Source: an uncultured Eubacteriales bacterium (lineage in GTDB: Bacteria > Bacillota > Clostridia > Oscillospirales > Acutalibacteraceae). From it: 64,000 nucleotides of DNA. Of this stretch, positions 17,595 through 27,008 are shown piece by piece. Both the position numbers and the translations under genes were made by a program. The stretch lies in NCBI GenBank assembly GCA_934561055.1, contig CAKTFN010000005.1:76527-140526 (forward strand), read 5' to 3'. The notes below the pieces were generated by a model, which saw only the letters and a list, made by a program, of their open reading frames with translations, was not told the origin of the DNA and ran no database searches. Each line of letters begins with the position of its first letter. Position 1 is the stretch's first letter.

Positions 17595-19139
17595 TCAGAA
17601 GCTCCATGAATAAATGTTTGAATATATGTCGCTTTCGTTCGGGCTTCCTTCAAAAGAAAGTGCGCGCGAATAGTAAACCGCTCCTTGCCGATAGCAGAGA
17701 GGAACGAATGAAACTTCCTCATCGAAAACGCTTTCAAAGGTTGATATATCTATTTTTCCTTCTTTGAAGTCAAAATATGCGTCGCAAAGCGGCGATTTGA
17801 GATTGATTCCGTAATTTGCTTTTCCCGCACTCGAAAAGAACGGAGAAAGATCCATGTTTTTTGAAAGTCTGACTTCTCCGAGATAAAGATCATAGTCCCC
17901 GTCCGAAAGAGCTTCTTCATAGTCTTCAAAGCTTAAAACCGAACTTTCAACCGAAATTCCGCTCTTTTCAAGCCTTTCGGCAATGAGTTTTGCGGCCTTG
18001 ACGCGCCTTGAGTCATCCTTGTTGACGATGAGTTTCAGCGAAACAAGATTTCCGTCCTTTGTGAGACGGTATTCATTGTTCGCCGCATTGAACGAAAAGC
18101 CCGCTTCGTCAAGGAGCGACGAAGCTTTGATGCTGTCCGCCGCCGTTGCCTTTGAAGCAATTGCGCTGCATTTTTCCCAATCCGGATTGAAAACGCAAAA
18201 TGCGCTTTTTGCCATCGAATCGTAAGCCGAGGCAGAAATTTCGTCTCTGTCAACAAGAGCCGAAATTGCCTGCCGAGCCTTCTGTGAAGAAAGAAGTTCG
18301 CTTTCACTGTTCATTCCAAGAAAAACGAGATTGTTGAGCGTAATTTTTGAAACACCGGCGTCGGTTTTGATGTTGCTTTTTTCTCCGTCAAAATCGCATA
18401 AGCATGAAAGCTCGCCCGTTCTGAGAAGATAGATATGATTTTCAACCGAACCGAGGTCAAGGAGCTTAACCAGGCTTTGCTCCATAATTTCTTCGCTTGA
18501 ACTGTTTTTTGACGCAGAAAGGAAATATTCGCTGTTTTTCTTTTTCAATGTATATCTTCCGCTTCCAATCGGAACGGATTTTTTTCCGCTTCCTTTTTCA
18601 ACGATCGGAAAATCAAGACATGCGGAAACAAAAACGTCCGGAACCGAAAGAGTGAAAACAAGCGTGCTTCCGCTGTCTGTGCAGGAAGCGACGTTTGAAA
18701 GCTGTGCGGAATAAAGCGGGCTGCTTTTCGCAAGGACGAATGAATAAGCAACGTCTGAAGACGTGACTGCGTTTCCGTCGGAAAACGAAAGTGAGTCCTT
18801 GACCGAAACGGTGACTTTTTTTCCGTCAATTTCAATCGATTCCGCAATTGAGGGAACGGCTTCATACTTTTCATTCACTCTGAAAAGAGAATCATAAAGA
18901 AGCGCAACGACCGTTTGATTCGTTCTGCTTTTTGTTTTATACGGGTTTAAAGAATCGGCAGCGTAGTATCCGATAACCGCACTGCGATCGGTATTTGAAG
19001 AAGTTGAGAGTTCCTGCGTTGTTTCCGAAGTTGTGCTTTCGGCTTCGGTTGTCGTTTCGTCGTTCTTTTTACACGAGCAAAAAACACCGCAGAGGAAAAC
19101 AGCGCAAAGGAAAATCGAAAGAATTTTTTTTGTTTTCAT
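17595..19139 (-). CDS. peptide/solute-binding lipoprotein, SBP_bac_5 family
   Basis: A 514-aa extracellular binding protein of the oligopeptide/nickel type. It has a lipoprotein signal peptide ending in the lipobox GVFCSC at about residue 22, then a serine/threonine-rich linker, then the class C binding fold with DSLNPYKTKS and VSVKDSLSFSDGNAVTSSDV. No permease or ATPase gene accompanies it, so either an unlinked transporter is used or it has another role, such as a sensor or foldase. It is 48 bp upstream of the FakA-like gene. Confidence 0.88.
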   Translation of the reverse strand: MKTKKILSIFLCAVFLCGVFCSCKKNDETTTEAESTTSETTQELSTSSNTDRSAVIGYYAADSLNPYKTKSRTNQTVVALLYDSLFRVNEKYEAVPSIAESIEIDGKKVTVSVKDSLSFSDGNAVTSSDVAYSFVLAKSSPLYSAQLSNVASCTDSGSTLVFTLSVPDVFVSACLDFPIVEKGSGKKSVPIGSGRYTLKKKNSEYFLSASKNSSSEEIMEQSLVKLLDLGSVENHIYLLRTGELSCLCDFDGEKSNIKTDAGVSKITLNNLVFLGMNSESELLSSQKARQAISALVDRDEISASAYDSMAKSAFCVFNPDWEKCSAIASKATAADSIKASSLLDEAGFSFNAANNEYRLTKDGNLVSLKLIVNKDDSRRVKAAKLIAERLEKSGISVESSVLSFEDYEEALSDGDYDLYLGEVRLSKNMDLSPFFSSAGKANYGINLKSPLCDAYFDFKEGKIDISTFESVFDEEVSFVPLCYRQGAVYYSRALSFEGSPNESDIYSNIYSWSF

Positions 19140-19178
19140 GTTTTCAATCCTTACCTTTCTTTCGGCAATAGGTCACGG

Positions 19179-19952
19179 TCATTCAATTTCAAAGCGTTCA
19201 ACTCCGAGGCATTCACCGCTTTTTTCGTCAACGGTGAAAATGCAACCGCAAAGAGTGCACGGAGAATCTTCGTCCGTTTCAAAGCGCACCGGAAGATTCG
19301 TTTTGAATTTTTCAATCACAATCTCCTTTTTTACTCCGAGCACACTTTCCTTCGGGCCGCACATTCCGAGGTCGGTGATATAGCCCGTTCCTTTCGGAAG
19401 AATTCTTTCGTCGCTCGTTTGAACGTGAGTGTGCGTTCCGAAAAAGGCAGAAATTCTTCCGTCGAGATAATACGCAAGCGCTTTTTTTTCGCTCGTTGTT
19501 TCGGCGTGAAAATCAAGGAGTTTAATCCTGCAATCTTTGATCTCATCCAATGCCTTTTCAACCGCATAAAACGGGTTTTCAAGGTTTTCCATAAACATTG
19601 TTCCGGAAAGATTGATGACTCCGACTCCGACTCTTCCCATGTCAATAATTCCCGTTCCCTTTCCGGGTGCGCCGACGGGGTAATTGAACGGACGGATCAC
19701 GCAGTCGCTTCGGTCAAAATAATCATACATCTCGCTTCTTCTGAAAGCGTGGTTTCCGGTAGTGATGAAGTCAACTCCGCTTGAAAAAAGGAAATCTGCG
19801 CTTTCGGGGGTAATTCCGTTTCCTTTTGCGGAATTTTCACCGTTTGCAAGGCAGAGATCAATTTTTTTGAGCCGCTTGAATGAAGGAAGAGTGCGGCGGA
19901 CTTTTTCGCAGCCGCACCGCGAAACAACGTCGCCAAGAACAAGAATATTCAT
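19179..19952 (-). CDS. YmdB-family metallophosphoesterase
   Basis: A 257-aa member of the TIGR00282 family, known from B. subtilis YmdB as a 2',3'/3',5'-cyclic nucleotide phosphodiesterase that affects biofilm and motility decisions. The metal-binding residues are visible in LVLGDVV, ANGENSA, TTGNHAFR, LLDFHAE and FFGTHTHVQT. Start ATG 19952 (MNILVLGDVV) follows TTGGAGAAA; the longer frame upstream overlaps the preceding gene. It starts 22 bp after the histidine phosphatase gene. Confidence 0.93.
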   Translation of the reverse strand: MNILVLGDVVSRCGCEKVRRTLPSFKRLKKIDLCLANGENSAKGNGITPESADFLFSSGVDFITTGNHAFRRSEMYDYFDRSDCVIRPFNYPVGAPGKGTGIIDMGRVGVGVINLSGTMFMENLENPFYAVEKALDEIKDCRIKLLDFHAETTSEKKALAYYLDGRISAFFGTHTHVQTSDERILPKGTGYITDLGMCGPKESVLGVKKEIVIEKFKTNLPVRFETDEDSPCTLCGCIFTVDEKSGECLGVERFEIE

Positions 19953-19974
19953 AAATTTTCTCCAAAAAGTTTTT

Positions 19975-20679
19975 TCAGTCGTCAAGATATTCCGAAACGT
20001 CAAAGTCTCCGTCATCGTCCGGATAATAATCCCAACCGTCATAATAGTTTCCGCCGCTCTCCTGAGTGAGCGGAATTTCTTCAATGACTTCAAGCTTATG
20101 TCCCGTTGTCCAAAGGGTCGGTGTGATTCTCATTGTATATCCGCAGCCGGCCGGAGCGAGCCATTCGTGAGCCGCCGCTTCGGGAAGACCGAAGTTTTCA
20201 AGAATTGCGGTCATGACGCCGCCGTGAGTGATTATGCAAGCACCGTCAACACCCGTTTTGAGAACACCGTCAACAATTTTCACAAAGGACTCGCAAACAC
20301 GTTTTGCAAATTCCTCATTCGTTTCACCGAACGGCGGCGCAACACCTTCCTGTCCCGCAAGCCACGGAGCGAAAAGCGGCTGCTTTTCATAAAGCTCCGC
20401 CGCGCTTTTTCCGTCGAACGAACCGAAATTATATTCAATCAGTCCGTCAATTACAATCGGCTTTACACCGGGATAAAGAATCTCGGCCGTTTGAAGGCAG
20501 CGCTTGAGCGGACTTGAAAAGACAAACTTCGAGTCCGGATAAGAAAATTCTCTCTTCATTTGAAGAAGCTGCTCTTTCCCCTCGGCGCAAAGCTCCGTGT
20601 CGGTGTGTCCGATATAAAGCCCTTCAAGATTGCCTTTTGTGAGCCCGTGGCGAAGAATATGCAAAGTGAACGTTTTCAT
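19975..20679 (-). CDS. histidine phosphatase family protein
   Basis: A 234-aa branch 1 phosphatase (phosphoglycerate mutase-like). The catalytic LRHGLTKGN is at residues 9-17, a second arginine is in SSPLKRCLQTA, and the late histidine in ITHGGVMTAIL. It could be a metabolite phosphatase such as an alpha-ribazole phosphatase, but no cobalamin genes are near and the substrate is open. An acidic tail (DYYPDDDGDFDVSEYLDD) follows the domain, which is unusual. GGGAG precedes the ATG. It is probably co-transcribed with ymdB. Confidence 0.88.
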   Translation of the reverse strand: MKTFTLHILRHGLTKGNLEGLYIGHTDTELCAEGKEQLLQMKREFSYPDSKFVFSSPLKRCLQTAEILYPGVKPIVIDGLIEYNFGSFDGKSAAELYEKQPLFAPWLAGQEGVAPPFGETNEEFAKRVCESFVKIVDGVLKTGVDGACIITHGGVMTAILENFGLPEAAAHEWLAPAGCGYTMRITPTLWTTGHKLEVIEEIPLTQESGGNYYDGWDYYPDDDGDFDVSEYLDD

Positions 20680-20804
20680 TATTATATACTCCCAAATTTT
20701 TCAAAAATTATAATCATATTATTATACTTGATTTTGACCCGAAATTCAATACTGCAAAAGGGAAAAGACGGCACGGTTAATTTTTCTTTTTTAAAAATCC
20801 AAAC

Positions 20805-20855
20805 AAAAAGCGATCGCCTCATTTTGCAAAAAGCAAAGAGTGGCAACCGCTTTTG
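20805..20855 (-). terminator. secA terminator
   Basis: A 13-bp stem (AAAAGCGGTTGCC with GGCGATCGCTTTT, two G-U pairs) followed by a T-rich tract, starting right after the secA stop codon. Confidence 0.75.
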
Positions 20856-20857
20856 TC

Positions 20858-23617
20858 TTATTCCTGATTATTTCTTGCACCGGGACGTCCGCAGCATTTT
20901 TTATACTTCTTGCCGCTTCCGCAGGGGCAGGGATCATTCACGCCGATTTTTTCGGTTTTTGATTTTTTAACCGGTCTTGCCTTTTCGCTTCCGTCACCCG
21001 AGCCGGATGCGCCGGTAACTTTTGCAACCTGTTCACGCTTGACTTCCTCGTCGGTTCTGAACTTTGCGGAAAGAACAATTTTCACGGTATCCTCACGGAT
21101 TGAAGCAACCATTGCGTCAAACATATCCGCCGTTTCCTCACGGAAAGCAACGATCGGATCCTTTTGGCCGTATGCAACAAGGCCGATTCCCTGCTTGAGC
21201 TCATCAACCGCGTCAATGTGATCCATCCACTTGAGGTCAACGCAACGAAGGAGCATCGCACGTTCGATTTCACGCATGAATTCCGGTCCGAACTCTTTTT
21301 CACGCTCCTCGTGAAGGGCGTGTGCTCTTTCGCAAAGTGTTGCTTCGATTTCTTCGGAAGAAAGGTCTTCGTCGGTAAAATCGTTTTCCGTTGTGAGCCA
21401 ACCGAGATACTTTTCACGAAGCGAAGCGATATGCCATTCCTTGGCCGGAATATTTGCCGGGCAGAAGAACGCAACGGAATCGGCAATCGATTCGTCAATC
21501 ATTTTTGAAATTACGGGTTTCATGTCTTCGCCCTTGAGAACCATGTCACGCTGAGCATAAATAACGGTACGCTGGCGGTTCATAACATCGTCGAACGCAA
21601 GAACATGGCGGCGAACGGCAAAGTTGTTGCCTTCAACTTTTCGCTGAGCGGCCTCAACCTGCTTTGAAAGAAGTCCGACTTCAATCGGCATGTCATCGTC
21701 AACGGGAAGGCTCTTCATGATGCTCATCATTCTGTCGCCGCCGAAAAGACGAAGAAGGTCGTCCTGCATCGAAAGATAAAATCTGCTTTCGCCGGGGTCA
21801 CCCTGACGTCCGGAACGGCCGCGAAGCTGGTTGTCGATTCGCCTTGATTCGTGGCGTTCTGTACCGATAATGTAAAGACCGCCGGCAGCTCTGACCTGTT
21901 CGGCCTCTTCTGAAATTTCTTCCTTATACATTTTTTCAAGCTTTTTGAAAGTTTCTCTCGCTTCAAGAATACTTTCGTCCTGAGTTTCGCCGAAGCCTGT
22001 TGCTTCTGCAATCAGCTCTTCGGGATACTCACGCTTTCTCATCTCGCTCTTTGCAAGATATTCCGCATTACCGCCGAGCATAATGTCGGTTCCGCGTCCT
22101 GCCATGTTGGTTGCAATTGTTACCGCACCGAGCTTACCTGCCTGAGCAATGATTTCCGCTTCTTTTTCGTGGTGCTTTGCGTTAAGAACATTGTGCTTGA
22201 TTCCGCGCTTTTTGAGGGCGGCGGAAAGCTTTTCACTCTTATCGATTGAAACCGTACCGACCAAAACCGGCTGACCTTTTTCGTGGCAGGCAATAATCTG
22301 TTCGATGATTGCGTTGAACTTGAACTGTTCTGTCTGATAGATAACATCGTCCCGGTCAATACGCTTGACGGGTTTGTTCGTCGGAACTTCAACGGCGTCA
22401 AGGCTGTAAATTTCTCTGAATTCCTGAACTTCGGTCATTGCGGTACCGGTCATACCGGAAAGCTTTTCATAAAGACGGAAGTAGTTCTGGAATGTGATTG
22501 TTGCGAGAGTTTTGTTTTCTTTTGCGATTTTTACGCCTTCCTTGGCTTCAATCGCCTGATGAAGTCCTTCGTTGTAACGGCGGCCGATCATGATACGGCC
22601 GGTGAATTCGTCAACGATGAGAACCTGGCCGTCCTTGACAACGTAGTCAACGTCACGTTTCATAACGCCGTGAGCCTTGATTGCAATGTTGATATGATGA
22701 GAAAGAGTAAGGTTGTCGGGGTCGGAAAGGTTTTCAACATTGAAGAACTTTTCGGCCTTTGCGATTCCGCTTTTTGTCAGCGACGCAACCTTTCCCTTTT
22801 CGTCAACAACATAATCCGCACCCTGCTCTTCGGCAATTTCTTCAAGATTCATTTTTGAATCCGTTTCGGGAATGCGAAGACATTTAAGGCGTTTTACAAA
22901 ATCGTTTGCGAGGGTATAGAGTTCGGAAGATTTGCTTCCCATTCCGGAAATGATGAGAGGCGTTCTCGCTTCATCGATAAGAATCGAGTCAACCTCATCG
23001 ACAACGGCAAAGTAATGCCCGCGCTGAACTTTTTCCTCAATGTACTGAACCATGTTATCACGAAGATAGTCAAAGCCCATCTCGTTGTTCGTTCCGTATG
23101 TGATGTCGGCGGCATAGGCTTTTCTTCTTTCCTCGGTGTCAAGTCCGTTGACAATGAGTCCGACCGAAAGACCGAGGAAACGGTAAACTTTTCCCATCCA
23201 CTCGCTGTCGCGGCGGGCAAGGTAATCGTTGACCGTAACAATATGAACGCCTTTGCCGGTGAGTGCGTTGAGATATGCCGGAAGAGTTGCGACGAGCGTT
23301 TTTCCTTCACCGGTTTTCATTTCTGCGATTCTTCCCTGATGAAGAACAATTCCGCCTTCAAGCTGAACCGGGAAATGCTTCATTCCGAGAACACGCCACG
23401 ACGCTTCGCGGCAAACGGCAAACGCTTCGGGAAGGATGCTGTCAAGCGAGTCCCCATCGGCGATACGCTTTTTGAATTCGTCGGTTTTTGCGCGAAGTTC
23501 TTCGTCAGAGAGCTTTTCAATCTCGCTTTCAAGGGCGAGAATCTTATTGACCGTCGGTTTTATTCTTTTGATTTCTTTGCTTGAATAATCGCCGAAAAGC
23601 TTTTTAAAAATGCCCAT
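20858..23617 (-). CDS. secA: preprotein translocase ATPase SecA
   Basis: SecA drives secretory proteins through SecYEG. The 919-aa protein has Walker A in MKTGEGKTLVATL near residue 105, the DEAD-type motif VDEVDSILIDEARTPL near 205, the motif NMAGRGTDIMLGGNAEY, the preprotein cross-linking and scaffold domains, and the C-terminal zinc-binding tail CPCGSGKKYKKCC that binds SecB or lipids. Full length, no frameshift. It has its own promoter and terminator. The Big_2, BspA-like and lipoprotein genes in this window are its likely clients. Confidence 0.98.
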   Translation of the reverse strand: MGIFKKLFGDYSSKEIKRIKPTVNKILALESEIEKLSDEELRAKTDEFKKRIADGDSLDSILPEAFAVCREASWRVLGMKHFPVQLEGGIVLHQGRIAEMKTGEGKTLVATLPAYLNALTGKGVHIVTVNDYLARRDSEWMGKVYRFLGLSVGLIVNGLDTEERRKAYAADITYGTNNEMGFDYLRDNMVQYIEEKVQRGHYFAVVDEVDSILIDEARTPLIISGMGSKSSELYTLANDFVKRLKCLRIPETDSKMNLEEIAEEQGADYVVDEKGKVASLTKSGIAKAEKFFNVENLSDPDNLTLSHHINIAIKAHGVMKRDVDYVVKDGQVLIVDEFTGRIMIGRRYNEGLHQAIEAKEGVKIAKENKTLATITFQNYFRLYEKLSGMTGTAMTEVQEFREIYSLDAVEVPTNKPVKRIDRDDVIYQTEQFKFNAIIEQIIACHEKGQPVLVGTVSIDKSEKLSAALKKRGIKHNVLNAKHHEKEAEIIAQAGKLGAVTIATNMAGRGTDIMLGGNAEYLAKSEMRKREYPEELIAEATGFGETQDESILEARETFKKLEKMYKEEISEEAEQVRAAGGLYIIGTERHESRRIDNQLRGRSGRQGDPGESRFYLSMQDDLLRLFGGDRMMSIMKSLPVDDDMPIEVGLLSKQVEAAQRKVEGNNFAVRRHVLAFDDVMNRQRTVIYAQRDMVLKGEDMKPVISKMIDESIADSVAFFCPANIPAKEWHIASLREKYLGWLTTENDFTDEDLSSEEIEATLCERAHALHEEREKEFGPEFMREIERAMLLRCVDLKWMDHIDAVDELKQGIGLVAYGQKDPIVAFREETADMFDAMVASIREDTVKIVLSAKFRTDEEVKREQVAKVTGASGSGDGSEKARPVKKSKTEKIGVNDPCPCGSGKKYKKCCGRPGARNNQE

Positions 23618-23702
23618 TATTTCACCTCATATATTAATCTGTTTCAGTCGTTTAAAGCCGTTAATCGGCAAAACTTTCCTTTTTAAAGCTAAAGTTCATA
23701 TA

Positions 23703-23731
23703 ATTATATCACAAACCTTTTCATTTTTCAC
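23703..23731 (-). promoter_or_regulatory. probable secA promoter
   Basis: Minus-strand GTGAAA (23726-23731), 17-base spacer, TATAAT (23703-23708), 85 bp before secA. The -35 box is imperfect. Confidence 0.6.
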
Positions 23732-23935
23732 CCCATTTTTAAAAAAATCCGATTTTGAATTATTAATTTTTTGTGTCCAAACGGCGGAGTAATTCTCGGG
23801 CTGCCTACGAAAAAACGTCCCGAAAAAAGCAAAACATGAAATTTAAAATCAGCCGCTCAATCGGACAAAGAACCTGAAAAACCAAAAAATTGCAAGGAAA
23901 GCGTTTCAAAAGTCACTTATTTTTCTTCTTAATTG

Positions 23936-23964
23936 TTGACATTTTCAGCGTTATATGTAAAAAT
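23936..23964 (+). promoter_or_regulatory. probable promoter of the Mbeg1-like gene
   Basis: TTGACA at 23936-23941 with an A-rich weak -10 (TAAAAA/AAAAAT) 16-17 bases later. Between this and the secA promoter, 23732-23935, I see no further gene or structure. Confidence 0.5.
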
Positions 23965-24041
23965 ATGGAATTAAAGAGAAAAGATTTGAGTAGCCTTTAA
24001 TAAAGAAAAAGGCTGCAATTTTGAAGAATGGGGAATTTAAT

Positions 24042-25232
24042 ATGGCCGGATCACTTCAGTTCATTAGGAAATTCGGCAACGTTTCTTTCACCGAAATGCC
24101 CTTCGGTGACGTTGATAATGTTGCCCTTTGCGAAATTTTTTATATGCCTCTTGAAAAAGTTGTTTCAGACAGCTTTACCGACGAACCTCGTCCGTTTGAC
24201 GAAGCCTGCCGTGCACTGTTCAGCTATAACGGAAACCGCCACCGTGCGCCCGGAATCATGCTCAAAAAGTCAATTTCCGTAAAAATGATGGAAATGGCAA
24301 AACAGAAAAGATATTCCGAAATGAAAATTGTTGCCTGCACGGAAGTTTTCAAAACCAGCCCGGCGGTTCAGTTCGCCGCCGCAACCTTCATCCTTCCCGA
24401 CAACACGCTCGTTGTTGTTTTCAGAGGAACCGATGACAGCCTCATCGGTTGGAAAGAAGACTGCGACATTTTTGTCAAACGTTCGATTCCTTCCCATGCG
24501 CTTGCCGTCAATTACCTTGAAAACGTTGCAAAACATTTTGACGGAGACATCATCGTTCTCGGTCATTCAAAGGGCGGAAACGTTGCCCTTTTTGCCGGAC
24601 TCAACTGTTCGGAAAAAACGCGTTCAAGAATCAAGGCACTTTACAACAACGACGGTCCCGGATTTTTTGATTATTCGCTTTTCAGAACAAAGCAGTATGC
24701 CGATCTTCTTCCGAGATATAACCATCTCATTCCGAGTTCTTCTTTTGTCGGCGTTCTCATGGCCTTTGACAAAGATTATACCGTAGTCAAAAGCAAACGG
24801 CTTCTCGGTCCGATGCAGCACGACCTTTCAACCTGGCAAACCGCGGACAGCGACCTGAAAACCCTTCCGCGCGCTTCAAAGCTTGCAAAAATCAACGAAA
24901 TTTGCCTTTCCGGAATTCTTTACCGCATCAACAGCGAACAGGGCGAAAACTTTGACCGAATCGCTTCGGCAATAATTGAAGGAACGGGTCAGGTCAACCT
25001 CACCGGCTTCACGAAGCACCTTCCCTCCTCCGTCAAAGGCGCAATGAACACCTGGAAAAACTTTGACGAAGAATCGAGGGAGGAATTCAAGGAAACTTTC
25101 AGCGGTTCAAAGGATATTTTCAAAGACAGCGTCAAGCTCGTTGTTGTCAATGAACGCAGCGAAAAAGCCAAAGAAGAAGTTCTTGAAGACCTTGAAGCGC
25201 ACAGAGTTAACCTTTCCGCAATTGAGATTTAA
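24042..25232 (+). CDS. Mbeg1-like (DUF2974) alpha/beta-hydrolase
   Basis: A 396-aa protein of the lipase-like DUF2974/Mbeg1 family. It has the family opening FGNVSFTEMPFGDVDNVAL, an oxyanion region VVFRGTDDSLIGWKED near 135, and the nucleophile elbow VLGHSKGGNVALF with serine near residue 174. No signal peptide is seen, so it is likely cytoplasmic. The substrate is unknown. I chose ATG 24042 (MAGSLQF) with GGGGAA upstream; a TTG at 24021 is also in frame but lacks a good ribosome site. Transcribed divergently from secA. Confidence 0.85.
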   Translation: MAGSLQFIRKFGNVSFTEMPFGDVDNVALCEIFYMPLEKVVSDSFTDEPRPFDEACRALFSYNGNRHRAPGIMLKKSISVKMMEMAKQKRYSEMKIVACTEVFKTSPAVQFAAATFILPDNTLVVVFRGTDDSLIGWKEDCDIFVKRSIPSHALAVNYLENVAKHFDGDIIVLGHSKGGNVALFAGLNCSEKTRSRIKALYNNDGPGFFDYSLFRTKQYADLLPRYNHLIPSSSFVGVLMAFDKDYTVVKSKRLLGPMQHDLSTWQTADSDLKTLPRASKLAKINEICLSGILYRINSEQGENFDRIASAIIEGTGQVNLTGFTKHLPSSVKGAMNTWKNFDEESREEFKETFSGSKDIFKDSVKLVVVNERSEKAKEEVLEDLEAHRVNLSAIEI

Positions 25233-25250
25233 GTGTGTAAAAAAAATAAA

Positions 25251-25320
25251 ATACTGTCACCGCTTGCCGTGGCAGTATTTTTTTCAAAGACAAAAGCGGC
25301 CGAATGCACGACCGCTTTTC
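25251..25320. terminator. bidirectional terminator between the Mbeg1-like gene and gdhA
   Basis: AATACTGTCAC (25251-25261) pairs with GTGGCAGTATT (25270-25280) followed by T's on the plus strand and by A/T-rich sequence on the minus strand. A second hairpin, AAAGCGG...CCGCTTT at about 25298-25319, follows and can serve gdhA. Confidence 0.8.
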
Positions 25321-25335
25321 TTTTATTATTTACAA

Positions 25336-26700
25336 TCAGATGAGTCCCTGGAACATCATTGCGTTTGCAACCTTTTCAAATCCGGCAATGTTTGCGCCGG
25401 CAACGAGGTCATAGCCGAGACCGTTTTCTTCGGCAGCTCTTGCGCTTGAATCATGAATGTTCTTCATGATGTCATAAAGCTTTGCGTCAACTTCTTCCGC
25501 CGTCCATGTGTAACGGATTGAGTTCTGGCTCATTTCAAGAGCCGAAACGGCAACACCGCCTGCGTTCGCAGCCTTTGACGGTGCAACGGCTTTAAGATTC
25601 TTCTTGAGGTATTCCAAAGCTTCGTTGGTTGTCGGCATATTTGAAACTTCAACATAATACTGAGTTCCGTTTTCAACAATCTGCTTTGCTTCTTCAATTC
25701 CGACTTCGTTTTGAGTTGCACAGGGCATTACGATGTCGGCCTTAACGCCCCAAGGCTTTTCGCCGGGGAAGAACTTTGCACCGAATTTTTCGGCATAATC
25801 TTTAAGCTTGATGTCCGAACAGGCACGGATTTTAAGAAGGTAATCAATCTTTTCGTCTGTGTTGATTCCGTCTTCGTCAAGAATATATCCGTCCGAACCG
25901 GAGATTGTGATGACTTTTGCGCCGAGTTCGCTGAGTTTTTTGATTGCGCCCCATGAAACGTTGCCGTATCCCGAAACAACAACAGTCTTTCCCTTTACGC
26001 TGTCGCCGAAATGCTTGAGCATTTCAATCGTGTAGTAAACCGCACCGTATCCGGTTGCTTCCGGGCGGATGTAAGATCCGCCGTAGGACATGCTCTTTCC
26101 GGTAAGAACACCGTTTTCAAAAACGCCCTTGACGTGTCTGTACCAACCGTAAAGATATCCGATTTCCTTTTCGCCGACGCCGATGTCGCCTGCAGGAACG
26201 TCAATTTCAGGTCCGATGTGCTTATAAAGTTCGGTCATGAAGCTCTGGCAGAAGCGCATGATTTCTCCGTCGCTCTTTCCGTGGGGGTCAAAGTCGCTTC
26301 CGCCCTTTGCACCGCCGATCGGAAGACCGGTAAGGCTGTTTTTGAATGTCTGCTCAAAACCGAGAAATTTGAGAAGTCCCTGATATACAGATGAATGGAA
26401 ACGAAGTCCGCCTTTATAAGGTCCGATTGCTCCGTTGAACTGAACTCTGTAACCGCGGTTGACCTGAACTTTTCCGCTGTCGTCAACCCATGTAACTCGG
26501 AACGAAACGATTCTTTCCGGCTCAACCATTCTTTCAAGCAAAGCCGCCTTTTCAAACTCCGGGTGCTTTTCAACATACGGTGCAATTGAGGTAAGAACCT
26601 CTGTGACGGTCTGAATGAATTCCGGCTCTCCGGCATTTTTCTTTTTGACCGATTCAATGACTCTTTCTATGTAGCTCACGTCAAACAACTCCTTAAACAT
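25336..26700 (-). CDS. gdhA: NADP-type glutamate dehydrogenase
   Basis: Catalyses reversible amination of 2-oxoglutarate to glutamate, the main ammonia entry point in many gut Clostridia. At 454 aa it is the short hexameric form. The active-site segment FNGAIGPYKGGLRFH and GLPIGGAKGGSDFDPHGK (catalytic lysine) lie around residues 85-135, and the Rossmann segment TVVVSGYGNVSWGAI follows. Coenzyme preference for NADP is inferred from resemblance to GdhA-type sequences rather than proven. It has its own promoter and a terminator. Confidence 0.95.
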   Translation of the reverse strand: MFKELFDVSYIERVIESVKKKNAGEPEFIQTVTEVLTSIAPYVEKHPEFEKAALLERMVEPERIVSFRVTWVDDSGKVQVNRGYRVQFNGAIGPYKGGLRFHSSVYQGLLKFLGFEQTFKNSLTGLPIGGAKGGSDFDPHGKSDGEIMRFCQSFMTELYKHIGPEIDVPAGDIGVGEKEIGYLYGWYRHVKGVFENGVLTGKSMSYGGSYIRPEATGYGAVYYTIEMLKHFGDSVKGKTVVVSGYGNVSWGAIKKLSELGAKVITISGSDGYILDEDGINTDEKIDYLLKIRACSDIKLKDYAEKFGAKFFPGEKPWGVKADIVMPCATQNEVGIEEAKQIVENGTQYYVEVSNMPTTNEALEYLKKNLKAVAPSKAANAGGVAVSALEMSQNSIRYTWTAEEVDAKLYDIMKNIHDSSARAAEENGLGYDLVAGANIAGFEKVANAMMFQGLI

Positions 26701-26728
26701 CTTATTTTAAGATAATCAAGATTTTTAT

Positions 26729-26784
26729 TATCACTTTAAATGATTACAGTGATAATTGTATTACAAAATTCACAACGGTGTCAA
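26729..26784 (-). promoter_or_regulatory. gdhA promoter with downstream inverted repeat
   Basis: Minus-strand TTGACA (26779-26784), 18-base spacer, TACAAT (26755-26760). Just downstream, TATCACT and AGTGATA form an inverted repeat with a 12-base spacer (26729-26754), placed like an operator. The rest of the gap to alr holds only the alr terminator. Confidence 0.65.
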
Positions 26785-26960
26785 TGATAAAATTTTACAA
26801 AAAAAATCCACTATAAAAGCCTGCTTATAACCGATTTACCAATGAGCGGCGGCTCACCTCGGTGAGTGAATATTCATTTTGCACTTTAACATATTTACGC
26901 ATAATTATTCATGCCGTTTTTCGTCTTCCGGTTTTTTTGTGCGGATCTTTGTATATAATA

Positions 26961-26990
26961 CCAAAAACAACCGCCGAAAAACAACGGTTG
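26961..26990 (-). terminator. alr terminator
   Basis: Minus-strand CAACCG pairs with CGGTTG and is followed by five T's, just after the alr stop. Confidence 0.65.
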
Positions 26991-27008
26991 CCTTTGATTA
27001 ATAATTAT